Source: Alphaproteobacteria bacterium
GTDB taxonomy: Bacteria > Pseudomonadota > Alphaproteobacteria > CAAGCB01 > CAG-977
Length of the DNA: 64,000 bases
NCBI GenBank assembly: GCA_900768845.1
Contig: CAAGEK010000044.1
Coordinates: 17,642-81,641 of the forward strand
Direction: 5' to 3'
The position numbers and the translations under genes were made by a program. Below are positions 34,075 to 43,229 of this stretch, piece after piece (the first letter of the stretch is position 1; the number at the start of each line of letters is the position of its first letter). Below the pieces are notes generated by a model. That model ran no database searches. It saw nothing but the letters and a program-made list of their open reading frames with translations, and was not told the origin of the DNA.

Positions 34075-34642
34075 GTCTTCCTCCGAACCCTGCCGGATTT
34101 TGAAGTTGCGCCGAAAAATCCGTACCGTAAGAAACTTTTTGAAAAAAGTATGAATATCATACGGAAATAACGCTTGTTTTTTCGATCATGCCCACCGACA
34201 GGGCGGTTGAAATGCAAGAGAATATCAAAGATACGGGGTTCGGATACACAAATCGGCGGAAAATATGTTCTTTACCGGCCGGAAGATTCTGAAACACGGT
34301 GCGTTACATCGTTCAAAATATTGAGAAAACCGGAAACGAACGGGTCATCCGTACCGTTTACCGGCAAAAAGTGAAATGCATCCTGCCGGAAAAGGGAAAC
34401 TCCTTTACTGTTTTTCCTGTGTAAACAAAGGGATGGAAAACTGACGCGACACATCTGCACGAATGCTGTTTTCCGTGAGTGTTTCAATTTGACGGATGCG
34501 CGAGTGCCGTTTTCCCCGCGTAAAAAATGCCCGAAGGCGCATAACCGGCCTTCCGACGTTTTAAACTTTTCACGATTTGTCCCCGTTTTTTTGATAAAGC
34601 GCGGGAACGGCCTTCGCCGGAAATTTTTTTCAAACAAAAGAT
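34075..34642. other. gene-free spacer
   Basis: Between the sigma-54-controlled gene and the IS200 remnant. Apart from the inverted repeat at 34094-34122, no structure was recognised. Open frames on both strands have poor starts and unlike composition and are treated as chance. Confidence 0.5.
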
Positions 34643-35123
34643 ACCCGCCCGCTTAGCGGGTGCTTCTTCACACGACGGGCGCAGCCCTCATGCCACCGGC
34701 TACGCTTACGACGTACAACGCTCCGACAGGCGCATTTCGTTACTTGCCACCCGTGAGCGGGTCGGACAGATCTGGTCGGGCAGTCTGACAGAACGTCTTC
34801 TTTTAGCTGATTCTGCAGATATTATGCAATCTTACGGACGTTCTTTCCTGCCGATAGTACTCACTTACTCTAAAATTTTATGTCGCTCCGACGCTCGTAA
34901 AACGTCAAACCGCTTTTCCCTTTCAGAAAACCTGCAAAGCCCGTCACACTCATTTTCGGCGGGGCATCAGCCCGACGCACCTTCGCCTCCATATCCCTTT
35001 CCAACCGCATAGCTTTTCGAGTATAATTTTCTCTCCATAAAATGCTTTACGGCGATATTTCGGCGCAAAAACCATGTGTGCCGGACTGCTGTCCGAGTGT
35101 ACCTACGGAGTTTTTTTGTGCAT
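34643..35123 (-). mobile_element. IS200/IS605-family remnant
   Basis: A perfect hairpin CCCGC-TTA-GCGGG (34648-34660) marks the 3' end of the transposase region, as in IS200/IS605 ends, which carry hairpins and not inverted terminal repeats. The transposase gene inside is decayed. The other end could not be fixed. Only tnpA is traceable; no tnpB-like sequence is seen. Confidence 0.7.
34720..35123 (-). pseudogene. decayed IS200-type transposase TnpA
   Basis: Pieces of a Y1 transposase can be read on the minus strand in shifting frames: HMVFAPKYRRKAFYGEKI near 35040-35075, then EAKV, then PPKMSVTGFAGFLKGKSGL near 34930, and finally YLQNQLKEDVLSDQ near 34790-34830. These align in order with the IS200 TnpA sequence. 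The segment expected to hold the catalytic HxH is missing between EAKV and PPKM, a second block with the RHFWxxGYY stretch is missing, and in-frame stops occur. The gene is therefore dead. The possible start ATG is at 35121-35123. Confidence 0.75.
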
Positions 35124-35179
35124 GGCCGTAAGCGTTCCGGAAACACTTGCCTTGGCACGGGGTTTTCGGGGGACAATAA

Positions 35180-35210
35180 AAAATCCCCTGTCAGGAAGAC
35201 GGGGGATTTT
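35180..35210 (-). terminator. intrinsic terminator after the ferredoxin gene
   Basis: A strong hairpin AAAATCCCCCGTC / GAC-GGGGATTTT with a small loop and TTTTTTATTG following on the minus strand, 22 bp past the ferredoxin stop. Confidence 0.85.
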
Positions 35211-35231
35211 ATGTTTACCGATCCGGAAAAC

Positions 35232-35468
35232 TTATTCGGCCGCGGGGCATTCGGGAGCTTTTTCAGCGTTGAATTTCACCCATTTTTCATCGGCTTCGTC
35301 TTCGGTCGTGATCGCGCTCTGGGGGCATTCGGCAATGCAAACGCCGCAATCGATGCACGTATCGGGATCAATCACCAACTGGGTGTCGGCGTCGCGCATC
35401 GCCCCGACCGGACAAACGGAAACGCAGCTCATGCATTTGATGCAGGAATCATTAATAACAGAGGCCAT
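35232..35468 (-). CDS. bacterial ferredoxin, two [4Fe-4S] clusters
   Basis: A 78-residue electron carrier. Two CxxCxxCxxxCP motifs are visible: CIKCMSCVSVCP and CIDCGVCIAECP. The C-terminus is a short acidic extension. AGGAG lies before the ATG. In alphaproteobacteria a similar ferredoxin often lies near the S4/helicase pair upstream on the same strand, as here. Confidence 0.93.
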   Translation of the reverse strand: MASVINDSCIKCMSCVSVCPVGAMRDADTQLVIDPDTCIDCGVCIAECPQSAITTEDEADEKWVKFNAEKAPECPAAE

Positions 35469-35552
35469 TTTCTATCTCCTAAAGAGTTCGTTAAATGATG
35501 CGCTTGTTTATAAAACGCTTCGGGCTTTTTTTCAAGGATATTCTGTCCCGCC

Positions 35553-35930
35553 TCAGAATTTTCCCTTCAATCTGTTCAATTCCCGCCTGTCTTTTTTAGT
35601 GGGTCTTCCCGTTCCCGCGGCTCTGATTTCAAAGACGCGTTCGGAAGGAGACTTTAAATTTTCCGGCGCGCTCAAATGCTCATACAACGTTCGGGCGACG
35701 GGCGCGCCGACACGTCTGTCCGCCAATCCCGCCACCCTGATGTGAAAACGCGTCGTTCCGCGCAAAATCCCCAGCTCGTCGCCGACACGGACTTCGCGTG
35801 CCGTTTTAAGGACTTTTTCGCCGTTCAGGGAAACGTGCCCCGCTTCGCACAACTCCTGCGCCGCCGTTCTGGTTTTGGCCAAACGGACAAACCACAGCCA
35901 TTTGTCGATGCGCTGTGCCTCCCCCGTCAT
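35553..35930 (-). CDS. S4-domain RNA-binding protein (Hsp15/HslR-like)
   Basis: A 125-residue protein. The ATG at 35928-35930 overlaps the helicase stop (ATGA); a longer in-frame start is rejected. The S4 fold is at the N-terminus: RIDKWLWFVRLAKTRTAAQ and AGHVSLNGEKVLK. Hsp15 rescues stalled 50S-nascent chain complexes, but the function here is inferred only from similarity. The C-terminal tail is basic. It is coupled to the Suv3-like helicase gene. Confidence 0.88.
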   Translation of the reverse strand: MTGEAQRIDKWLWFVRLAKTRTAAQELCEAGHVSLNGEKVLKTAREVRVGDELGILRGTTRFHIRVAGLADRRVGAPVARTLYEHLSAPENLKSPSERVFEIRAAGTGRPTKKDRRELNRLKGKF

Positions 35931-38533
35931 TTTTTCAAAGCCGCCAGACACGCAAACGGAGAATCCGCATCAACCGGTTTTTCCTTTTCGGGCTTGCCCG
36001 CTTTTTTGTTTTTTCCGCCTTTGTTTTTCATCGCCGTTTTTTGTTCCGCGCCCTTGTCGGTTTTCTGCGCGAACTTTTTCGGCTTGGATTGAATCATCAG
36101 CGTTTCGGTTTCCGTTTCGCCGTCCTTAACCGTTTCCTTCGTCACGGCAAAGCCCAAATGCGAAAACACATCCGCCGCCTCGTCACGCTTCAATCCCGCC
36201 AACGAGAGTAATTCCAAAGGCAACGGTTGAGGCTTGCCTTTTTCCTGACGCGTCACTTCGCGCAGTTTCGCCGTGAAACGTTCCATCACGTCGACGCGGA
36301 TGGCGCGCCCGCCGGCCAAAACGTATCCCTGAACCAGATACAGGGCGTGAGGAACGCCTTTTTCAACGGGAATCGACATTTTGCCGTCAACCGCGAATCC
36401 CGTCGGGTATTGCGTTTTTTCGTTCCCGATTTTCCATAAAAGGGCGCAAACGCGTTGAGCCGCAGGTTTCAACAACATCGGAAAGAATACGAAATCATAC
36501 CCCAAACGCACACCCGCACGCGCCAAAACCTTTTTATCATCGGCGGCTTTTTCCGCATCGTCGTTCATTGCTTTAATCAAATCGCGGACGTTTGCGCGGG
36601 GAATCGTTCCCAGCCGTTCGACCGTCTGCCACAAAATCCCCCTGACCGCGCCCGAAGCCTGTTTTTCCTCGTCAAAAACACGCAAAGCGTTAAACAGGGG
36701 AGCCGCGGTCTTGTTCAAATAAAAATCCAACCATACCGACAATTTGTTTTTAACCTGTTCGACCAAAGCCGAATCCAATGTTTCGTGGACGGAAACCTGA
36801 ACGGCGGGATGAAGGGAGTCGCGACCTTTGACGGCTTTGCCGACAGGTTGCCCCTTCCACATCAGTCGGGCGTCGTTTTCCAGCGAAAAATCGTCTTCGT
36901 TTCCGGCGACGAGCGCGGCAACCCTGTTTTTAAACTCTTCCTGCAACGCTTTTTCCGCCGCCGTTATCAAAACTTTGTCCGCAAACTTGCCCGCTCCCGT
37001 TTCAGGGATGAAACGCAAGCCTTCCAAACGCCCGACTTCCTGACCTTCGACTTCGACCAATCCGTCTTCGCCGATTTTCGTAAACAATTCTACCTGTGTT
37101 TTCATGCCTTTTACCAAAACAGACGTCCGTCTGTCCACAAAACGTCGGGTAAGCTTTTGATGCAAGGCATCGGACAGCTCGTCCTCGACGGATTTCGTCA
37201 TTTCCTGCCAATATCCCGACCGGTTGATCCAATCGCGACGTTGAGCAATATACGTCCAAATCCTGATTCCTGCAATACGTCCCGTAAGCGTATCGATGTC
37301 TCCGTCCGTTTTATTCAGGTTTTGAACCTGTTTTGCAAACCAATCGTCTTTTATAATCCCATCGTTTAACAACTTTAAATATATTACAGACAACAGACGT
37401 GCGTGCGCTTCGGGAGTGATTTTGCGAAAATCGGGAATACCCGCCACTTCCCATAACAGCCTGACCCGTGAAGGATGATTCGCCAGTGCGCAAAGTTCGG
37501 GATCTCTGACCAACGCTTCCAACGCCAACTGGTCGTCGGCCTTGCGTGCGCCGATCAATCCGGACTTGTCCGGACGAACGTTCAACGAGCGGAGCAACGA
37601 TTCAATCGATCCGAACCGCAAATCGGAATTGCGCCAATAAAACCTGTCCAGCGGTTCGAAACGGTGTTCTTCAATCCTTTCAATCGTTTCCGGCGACAAA
37701 GAAGAGGCTTCGGCGGCGACGCAAAACGTCCCGTCTTTCATATGCCGGCCGGCGCGTCCGGCAATCTGCCCCAACTCGGCGGCCGAGAGCATCCGCATCC
37801 TTTGTCCGTCGAATTTCCTGAGCGACGCGAAACAAACATTCGCCACGTCCATATTCAGCCCCATGCCGATCGCGTCCGTCGCGACCAGATAATCAACCTC
37901 TCCGGATTGGAACATATCGACCTGCGCGTTTCTGGTTCGCGGGCTGAGCGCACCCATGACGACGGCCGCGCCGCCCCTTTGCCGCCGGATCAGTTCCGCC
38001 AAAGCGTAAACATCCGCCAGTGAAAACGCCACTATCGCCGAACGGGGCGGCAAACGGGTGATTTTCTTAACTCCCGTATAGCTCAGTTTTGAAAAACGCG
38101 GACGGGTTTCGACATAAATGCCGGCCAGCAACCTTTCCAACAGGGGACGCGTCGTTTCCGCCCCCAAAAACATCGTTTCGACGCGTCCTCTGGCGTGCAA
38201 CAGCCTGTCCGTAAAAACGTGTCCGCGTTCGCCGTCCGCCGCCATTTGAATTTCGTCAACGGCCAAAAAGTCGACCTGACGATCCATCGGCATGGCTTCG
38301 ACCGTGCAAATGAAATGCGTCGGCGATTCGGGAACGATTTTTTCCTCTCCCGTTATCAACGCGACCTTGTCAGCACCGTATCGGGAAACGACTTTATCAT
38401 AATTTTCGCGTGCCAAAAGCCGGAGCGGAAAGCCGATCATCGCGGTTTTGGCTTTCATCATTTTTTCGACGGCCAGATACGTTTTTCCCGTGTTTGTCGG
38501 ACCCAAAACCGCCGTTACCAAAGAAGACATCAT
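35927..38533 (-). CDS. Suv3-like superfamily 2 RNA/DNA helicase
   Basis: An 868-residue helicase; the start is the ATG at 38531-38533 or the adjacent one at 38528-38530. Motif I is GPTNTGKTYLA, motif II is AVDEIQMA, motif III region is FLGAETTRPL, and motif VI is GQIAGRAGRH. The pattern matches mitochondrial-type Suv3 helicases found in alphaproteobacteria, which unwind RNA for decay. The middle and C-terminal parts are family-specific and the last 50 residues are Lys-rich. It precedes the S4 gene with overlap and is divergent from htpG. Confidence 0.9.
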   Translation of the reverse strand: MMSSLVTAVLGPTNTGKTYLAVEKMMKAKTAMIGFPLRLLARENYDKVVSRYGADKVALITGEEKIVPESPTHFICTVEAMPMDRQVDFLAVDEIQMAADGERGHVFTDRLLHARGRVETMFLGAETTRPLLERLLAGIYVETRPRFSKLSYTGVKKITRLPPRSAIVAFSLADVYALAELIRRQRGGAAVVMGALSPRTRNAQVDMFQSGEVDYLVATDAIGMGLNMDVANVCFASLRKFDGQRMRMLSAAELGQIAGRAGRHMKDGTFCVAAEASSLSPETIERIEEHRFEPLDRFYWRNSDLRFGSIESLLRSLNVRPDKSGLIGARKADDQLALEALVRDPELCALANHPSRVRLLWEVAGIPDFRKITPEAHARLLSVIYLKLLNDGIIKDDWFAKQVQNLNKTDGDIDTLTGRIAGIRIWTYIAQRRDWINRSGYWQEMTKSVEDELSDALHQKLTRRFVDRRTSVLVKGMKTQVELFTKIGEDGLVEVEGQEVGRLEGLRFIPETGAGKFADKVLITAAEKALQEEFKNRVAALVAGNEDDFSLENDARLMWKGQPVGKAVKGRDSLHPAVQVSVHETLDSALVEQVKNKLSVWLDFYLNKTAAPLFNALRVFDEEKQASGAVRGILWQTVERLGTIPRANVRDLIKAMNDDAEKAADDKKVLARAGVRLGYDFVFFPMLLKPAAQRVCALLWKIGNEKTQYPTGFAVDGKMSIPVEKGVPHALYLVQGYVLAGGRAIRVDVMERFTAKLREVTRQEKGKPQPLPLELLSLAGLKRDEAADVFSHLGFAVTKETVKDGETETETLMIQSKPKKFAQKTDKGAEQKTAMKNKGGKNKKAGKPEKEKPVDADSPFACLAALKK

Positions 38534-38611
38534 AAAAAACTTTCTTAAAACCGTTGCAAAAAACGATTCAGCATACCATATAAAAGCCGCTGATAAAAAA
38601 CGGAGGTTATA

Positions 38612-40471
38612 ATGTCGGAAGAAAAAATGCAATTCCAAGCCGAAGTCGGCAAGGTTCTGGATATTGTCGTCAACGCTCTTTATTCAAACACGGATATTTT
38701 TTTACGGGAACTGATTTCAAACGCTTCGGACGCTTGCGACAAGTTGCGCTACGCCGCCATCATGAAGCCGGACATCGCCAAAGGCGACGGAGAATTCAAA
38801 ATTGATATTTTCCCCGACAAAGACGCTCATACCCTGACGATTGCGGATAACGGAATCGGCATGAACAGGGAAGACCTGATTAAAAATCTGGGCAGCATCG
38901 GCAAATCGGGTTCCGCGGAATTTCTAAGCAATCTGACAGGCGACGCGCAAAAGGACGCCACCATCATCGGCCAGTTCGGCGTCGGATTTTATTCCGCCTT
39001 CATGGTCGCCGGAAAAGTCGAAGTCCGATCTCGCAAGGCCGGAGAAGACCAAGGTTGGCTCTGGACGTCCGAAGGATCGGGGTCTTTTACCGTCAAAGAA
39101 GAAGAAAACGTATCCCGCGGCACGAAAATCACGCTGTATCTGAAACCCGACTGCCATCAGTATGCGGACGCGGGGGAAATACGCCAGATCGTCCGCCAGT
39201 TTTCCGACCATATTTCTTTTCCGGTCGTCATGCATTTCATGGGCGAAACGGAAACCGTCAACATGGCCAGTGCGTTATGGACGCGCAACAAGGCGGAAAT
39301 CACCCAAGAGCAATATTACGATTTCTACCGCCACATTTCCCATGCGTTCGACGATCCGTGGGACATTTTGCACTATAAAGCCGAAGGGACGATCGAATAC
39401 GCCGCCCTGATGTTCATTCCGTCAAAAACGCCGTTCGACATTTTCCAACCCAACCGGAACGCACAAATCAAGCTGTACATCAACCGCGTTTTCATCACCG
39501 ATCAAATCGCGGATATGTTGCCGAATTATCTGCGTTTCGTCAAAGGCGTCATCGACACCAAAGAACTGCCTTTGAACGTCAGCCGTGAAATGTTGCAAAA
39601 AACGCCGGTTCTTTCAAAAATCAAAACGGGTGTGACGCGCCGCATTTTGGGCGAATTGAAAAAACGTTCGGAAAACAAGGAAGACTATGAAAAATTCTGG
39701 GACGCTTTCGGCATCGTTTTAAAAGAAGGACTGTTTGAAGACGCTTCCAACCGCGACGACATCGCCGAGCTGTGCCGTTTTTATTCGACAAACGGCGAAG
39801 GTCTGACGACATTGGCGGATTATGTGTCCCGAATGAAAGACGGACAGAAAAGCATTTATTACGTCACGGGCGACAATTTGTCCGTCCTGCGTCACAATCC
39901 CCAGCTGGAAGGATTCGCCGCACGCGGAATCGAAGTGTTGTTGCTGACCGATCCGATTGACGAATTCTGGCCGCAGAGTTTGACGCGTTACAAGGATTTC
40001 CCCGTCAAAACCGTCGGTGCGGGAGCCAAAGAGCTTGAAACCCTTCTGATTACCGATCAGACGGGATTGGAGGAAAAAGCGTCCGACGAAGAAATCGACG
40101 CTCTGACCAAATTCATGAAAGAAGTCATCGGCGACGAAGTCAAGGAAGTCCGCCCCACGGAACGCCTGACCCGCAGCCCCGTAGCCCTGACGACGGGCGA
40201 CGGCGAAGTGTCGATTCATCTGGAACGCATGATGCGTCAACACAACCAACCGACGCTTTATGCCAGCACGCATTATCTGGACATCAATCCGCGTCATCCG
40301 TTGATCAAGAAAATCGCCGCGAAAGTCGCCGCGGGCGATACCGCAGAGGCGAATAAAGCTCTGGTGCAGGTTCTGTACGACCAAGCCAAAATCATCGAAG
40401 GCGAACCGATTAACGATCCGGCTTCGTTTTCGCAACGGGTCACGGAATTTATGATGAAAGCCGTTGACTGA
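38612..40471 (+). CDS. htpG: Hsp90-family chaperone HtpG
   Basis: A 619-residue ATP-dependent chaperone with CGGAGG before the ATG. The N-terminal ATP-binding GHKL motifs are present: FLRELISNASDACDKLR, TIADNGIGMNREDL and GQFGVGFYSAFMVA. The middle domain has NVSREMLQKTPVL. The C-terminal dimerisation region ends with the FSQRVTEFMMKAVD helix. Length and motifs match other bacterial HtpG proteins. Confidence 0.97.
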   Translation: MSEEKMQFQAEVGKVLDIVVNALYSNTDIFLRELISNASDACDKLRYAAIMKPDIAKGDGEFKIDIFPDKDAHTLTIADNGIGMNREDLIKNLGSIGKSGSAEFLSNLTGDAQKDATIIGQFGVGFYSAFMVAGKVEVRSRKAGEDQGWLWTSEGSGSFTVKEEENVSRGTKITLYLKPDCHQYADAGEIRQIVRQFSDHISFPVVMHFMGETETVNMASALWTRNKAEITQEQYYDFYRHISHAFDDPWDILHYKAEGTIEYAALMFIPSKTPFDIFQPNRNAQIKLYINRVFITDQIADMLPNYLRFVKGVIDTKELPLNVSREMLQKTPVLSKIKTGVTRRILGELKKRSENKEDYEKFWDAFGIVLKEGLFEDASNRDDIAELCRFYSTNGEGLTTLADYVSRMKDGQKSIYYVTGDNLSVLRHNPQLEGFAARGIEVLLLTDPIDEFWPQSLTRYKDFPVKTVGAGAKELETLLITDQTGLEEKASDEEIDALTKFMKEVIGDEVKEVRPTERLTRSPVALTTGDGEVSIHLERMMRQHNQPTLYASTHYLDINPRHPLIKKIAAKVAAGDTAEANKALVQVLYDQAKIIEGEPINDPASFSQRVTEFMMKAVD

Positions 40472-40474
40472 ACC

Positions 40475-40507
40475 GAAAAAAGAGGAGTTTTTCAACTCCT
40501 CTTTTTC
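40475..40507. terminator. bidirectional terminator between htpG and the 105-aa gene
   Basis: A stem AAAAAAGAGGAGTT / AACTCCTCTTTTT with a 4-base loop has A-runs on one side and T-runs on the other, so it can serve both convergent genes. Confidence 0.88.
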
Positions 40508-40508
40508 T

Positions 40509-40826
40509 TTAAGCCTTTTCGACCAGTTTCGTATCGACCGCTTTAAGCATCACGGCGATGTCGCGCCAACCGGCGACGGGTTTTTTATCATCGTCCAAAA
40601 CATCGATTCCCTTGGACAGGCAGTATTCGACCATTTCCTTTTCATCGGCGTTAAAGACTTCCTGCCACAGCTTGTCATAAGCCTTTTTGGAATAATCGGG
40701 CACCGCGCCGAACAAACGCATCACCATTCCGTCCGTTTCGGACGTTCTGACGGGATCGAAGCCTTCGATCGGCTGTAAAGGAGCCGGCATATAATCAACG
40801 GCGCGAATGACGGTTTCTGTTTGCAT
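40509..40826 (-). CDS. small unknown protein, 105 residues
   Basis: AAGGAG is well placed before the ATG. The protein is soluble, mildly acidic and mixed alpha/beta, with PAPLQPIEGFDPVRT near the start and KKPVAGWRDIAVMLKAVD near the end. No family was recognised. It is convergent with htpG and divergent from purB. It is reported because of its good start, sensible composition and own terminator. Confidence 0.75.
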   Translation of the reverse strand: MQTETVIRAVDYMPAPLQPIEGFDPVRTSETDGMVMRLFGAVPDYSKKAYDKLWQEVFNADEKEMVEYCLSKGIDVLDDDKKPVAGWRDIAVMLKAVDTKLVEKA

Positions 40827-40865
40827 TTTTTTCTCCTTTGTTCATATTACTGACAGTAAACAAAA

Positions 40866-40893
40866 TTTCCCGCTTTCGGGAAAGACTTTTTTT
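40866..40893 (+). promoter_or_regulatory. terminator-like hairpin in the purB leader
   Basis: A perfect 7-bp stem (TTTCCCG / CGGGAAA) with a 4-base loop and a seven-T run, 20 bp before the purB ATG. The T-run can also pair with the A-run of the ribosome-binding site (CTTTTTTTC / AAAAAAGG), so two mutually exclusive structures are possible, as in attenuators. htpG already has its own terminator upstream, and no promoter for an extra RNA is obvious. Confidence 0.55.
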
Positions 40894-40912
40894 CAAAAAA
40901 GGAACTTTTGCA

Positions 40913-42205
40913 ATGATTCCCCGTTACAGCCGCCCTGAAATGTCCGCCGTTTGGACGGACGAAAACAAATTCAAAACATGGTTTGAAATCGAACTTTACG
41001 CTTGCGAAGCTCTGGCAAAGTTGGGAAAAATCCCCGAATCCGCCGTCAAAGACATTCGCGAAAAAGGAAAATTCGATCCGGAACGCATCAATGAAATCGA
41101 AGCCGAAGTCAAACACGACGTTATCGCCTTTTTGACGAACGTCGGCGAAAACGTCGGCGATTCCGCACGATATATGCATCAGGGGATGACTTCCTCGGAC
41201 GTTTTGGACACATCGTTCAATATGCGTTTGGTTCAATCGGCGGATATTTTGCTTAAAGACCTTGACCGCTTGCTTGACGCTTTGAAAAAAAAGGCTTTGG
41301 AACACAAATACACCCTGTGCATGGGACGCAGTCACGGCGTCCATGCCGAACCGACGACGTTCGGTTTGAAAATGCTGGGTTTTTATGCGGAATTTTTACG
41401 CAACAGGGAACGTTTGACCGCCGCGAAAAAAGAAGTGTCCACCTGTGCCATTTCGGGAGCGGTCGGTACATTCGCCACAATCGACCCGTATGTTGAGCAA
41501 TATGTCGCGGAAAAACTGGGGTTGACGCCCGAACCCGTTTCGACCCAAGTCATCCCCCGCGACCGTTACGCCGCATTTTTCGCCGCCGTCGCCGTCACCG
41601 CCAGTTCCATTGAACGGTTGGCCGTGGAGATCCGCCACTTGCAACGCACCGAAGTCCGCGAAGCCGAAGAATTCTTTTCGGCGGGACAGAAAGGATCGTC
41701 CGCCATGCCGCATAAACGCAACCCCGTTTTGTCGGAAAACCTGACGGGATTGGCGCGGTTGATCAGGTCTTATGTCATTCCCGCGATGGAAAACGTCGCT
41801 TTGTGGCACGAACGCGACATTTCCCATTCGTCGAACGAGCGCATCATCGCTCCCGACGCAATGACCGGATTGGACTTCGCCTTGAACCGTTTGGCGGGGA
41901 TCGTCGAAAAGCTTTTGGTTTATCCCGAGAATATGGCAAACAACGTCAACCGGCTGAAAGGATTGATTTTCTCGCAACGGGTCATGCTCGCCATGGTCGA
42001 CGCGGGGCTTTCCCGCGAAACGGCATACCGGTTGGTTCAGCAAAATGCCATGAAAGTATGGGGCGGCGAAGGTGCGTTCTTTGATTTGCTGGCAGCCGAT
42101 GATGAAGTCACGGCCGTGTTGGACGCCGACACGCTTAAAAGCCTGTTCGACACGTCCTTTTATACGGCTCGGATCGATTTCATATTTAAAAAAGTGCTGG
42201 GTTGA
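40913..42205 (+). CDS. purB: adenylosuccinate lyase
   Basis: A 430-residue enzyme acting twice in purine synthesis (SAICAR to AICAR; adenylosuccinate to AMP). The start at 40913 has AAGGAAC upstream and opens with MIPRYSRPEMSAVWTDE as in Bacillus-type PurB; the ORF upstream extension lacks support. Catalytic motifs: HQGMTSSDVLDTS, CMGRSHGVHAEPTTFG and the flexible loop GSSAMPHKRNPVLSENL. Length is typical. Confidence 0.96.
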   Translation: MIPRYSRPEMSAVWTDENKFKTWFEIELYACEALAKLGKIPESAVKDIREKGKFDPERINEIEAEVKHDVIAFLTNVGENVGDSARYMHQGMTSSDVLDTSFNMRLVQSADILLKDLDRLLDALKKKALEHKYTLCMGRSHGVHAEPTTFGLKMLGFYAEFLRNRERLTAAKKEVSTCAISGAVGTFATIDPYVEQYVAEKLGLTPEPVSTQVIPRDRYAAFFAAVAVTASSIERLAVEIRHLQRTEVREAEEFFSAGQKGSSAMPHKRNPVLSENLTGLARLIRSYVIPAMENVALWHERDISHSSNERIIAPDAMTGLDFALNRLAGIVEKLLVYPENMANNVNRLKGLIFSQRVMLAMVDAGLSRETAYRLVQQNAMKVWGGEGAFFDLLAADDEVTAVLDADTLKSLFDTSFYTARIDFIFKKVLG

Positions 42206-42257
42206 CCTTACTTTTCCCGCCTGATGAAGAACGGTTGCCATCCGCAGGGCTTTTTGC

Positions 42258-42299
42258 TCCGGAAAGACGGCGGTTGTTCTTTACACGCCGCTTTCCGGA
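42258..42299. terminator. inverted repeat in the convergent purB / unknown-operon spacer
   Basis: Arms TCCGGAAAG-A-CGGCG and CGCCGCTTTCCGGA pair over 14 bp with one bulge and a 13-base loop. There is no T-run. It may end both convergent transcripts in a factor-assisted way or protect mRNA ends. Confidence 0.5.
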
Positions 42300-42357
42300 C
42301 AGGGGGCGTCGAAAACCGTTCCCTCCTCCCCTGCGACCGCGGCGGCGTGAGCGACGC

Positions 42358-43221
42358 TTAGCGGCCGTCTTTTCGGGATTTAAGGCCGAGAGGGGTAACC
42401 ATTCCGCCGGGGTTGCACGCGCCGGAAGCGAATAAAGTGCCGACCTGTTTCATATATTCGCCCGCTTTTTTTTGCGGCGTATCTGAAGACGTTTCATTTT
42501 CCGGCGGCTGTTGCGTTTTTTCCGCCGTTTTCGGTTTCCCCGAACCGCGTGTTATCGGAATGTCGGATATAAAGTACGTCCCGAAGGTTATGCCCATGAC
42601 GGCGGCGTCACGACGGACTTCCTTGAACGATTCCTTCCCCCGAAACCATTTATCCGTCGTATCGACAAAGCGTTTGACCTCCGGCGCAATCAGCAACGTC
42701 GCTTTGCCGACGCGAAGCGCACCTTTGACGGCGTACGCCCCCGCAACGTCGCAAGCCGCCGTCGCGATGCTGAGAGCCCCCGACGTCATTGTAAAATGGG
42801 CTTCCCCCCTGTTTTGAGCCAAATAATCCAGAACGCCTTCCGACTCGCCCTTTTGTTTGGATTTTTGCGCCGGCTCCAACAAAGACATCGCCTTTTCACA
42901 GGTTTTATACGCGCAAATTCCGATGACCCCCGGTATGCCGAACAGTTTTGCGGCCAATACCGTGCGGGTGATGTTTTTCACACTGTCGCGCAACTTGACA
43001 TAGACTTGACCGTATCGGGCTTCCATTTTCGTATTGAAAGCTTTGAGCCTGTTGTCGATTTTTTCCAAAAACGGGACGGCATGTATGACTTTTTCCTTTT
43101 TCTGTTTTATCCGTTCTTTGGCATTCATGACACAGCGCGCCGTTCCCGACATGAACATTTCCAGCGTGCGGTTGTGCAAAACCAATTTCTTAGAGGCGTC
43201 TTTTTTAACAGATTCCGTCAT
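42358..43221 (-). CDS. unknown protein, 287 residues
   Basis: AGGTG lies 6 bases before the ATG. The sequence is Lys/Ala-rich with two weakly hydrophobic stretches (KLFGIPGVIGICAYK and ALSIATAACDVAGAYAVKG) that could be membrane-associated helices. The final 60 residues are Pro/Ser/Thr-rich. No known domain or signal peptide was recognised. It is 8 bp after the upstream gene and belongs to a two-gene operon of unknowns. Confidence 0.72.
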   Translation of the reverse strand: MTESVKKDASKKLVLHNRTLEMFMSGTARCVMNAKERIKQKKEKVIHAVPFLEKIDNRLKAFNTKMEARYGQVYVKLRDSVKNITRTVLAAKLFGIPGVIGICAYKTCEKAMSLLEPAQKSKQKGESEGVLDYLAQNRGEAHFTMTSGALSIATAACDVAGAYAVKGALRVGKATLLIAPEVKRFVDTTDKWFRGKESFKEVRRDAAVMGITFGTYFISDIPITRGSGKPKTAEKTQQPPENETSSDTPQKKAGEYMKQVGTLFASGACNPGGMVTPLGLKSRKDGR

Positions 43222-43229
43222 TTTTTCAC

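Noticed and set aside
34272..34637. 121-residue minus-strand frame
   Set aside because: No ribosome-binding site, odd composition and no similarity; treated as chance.
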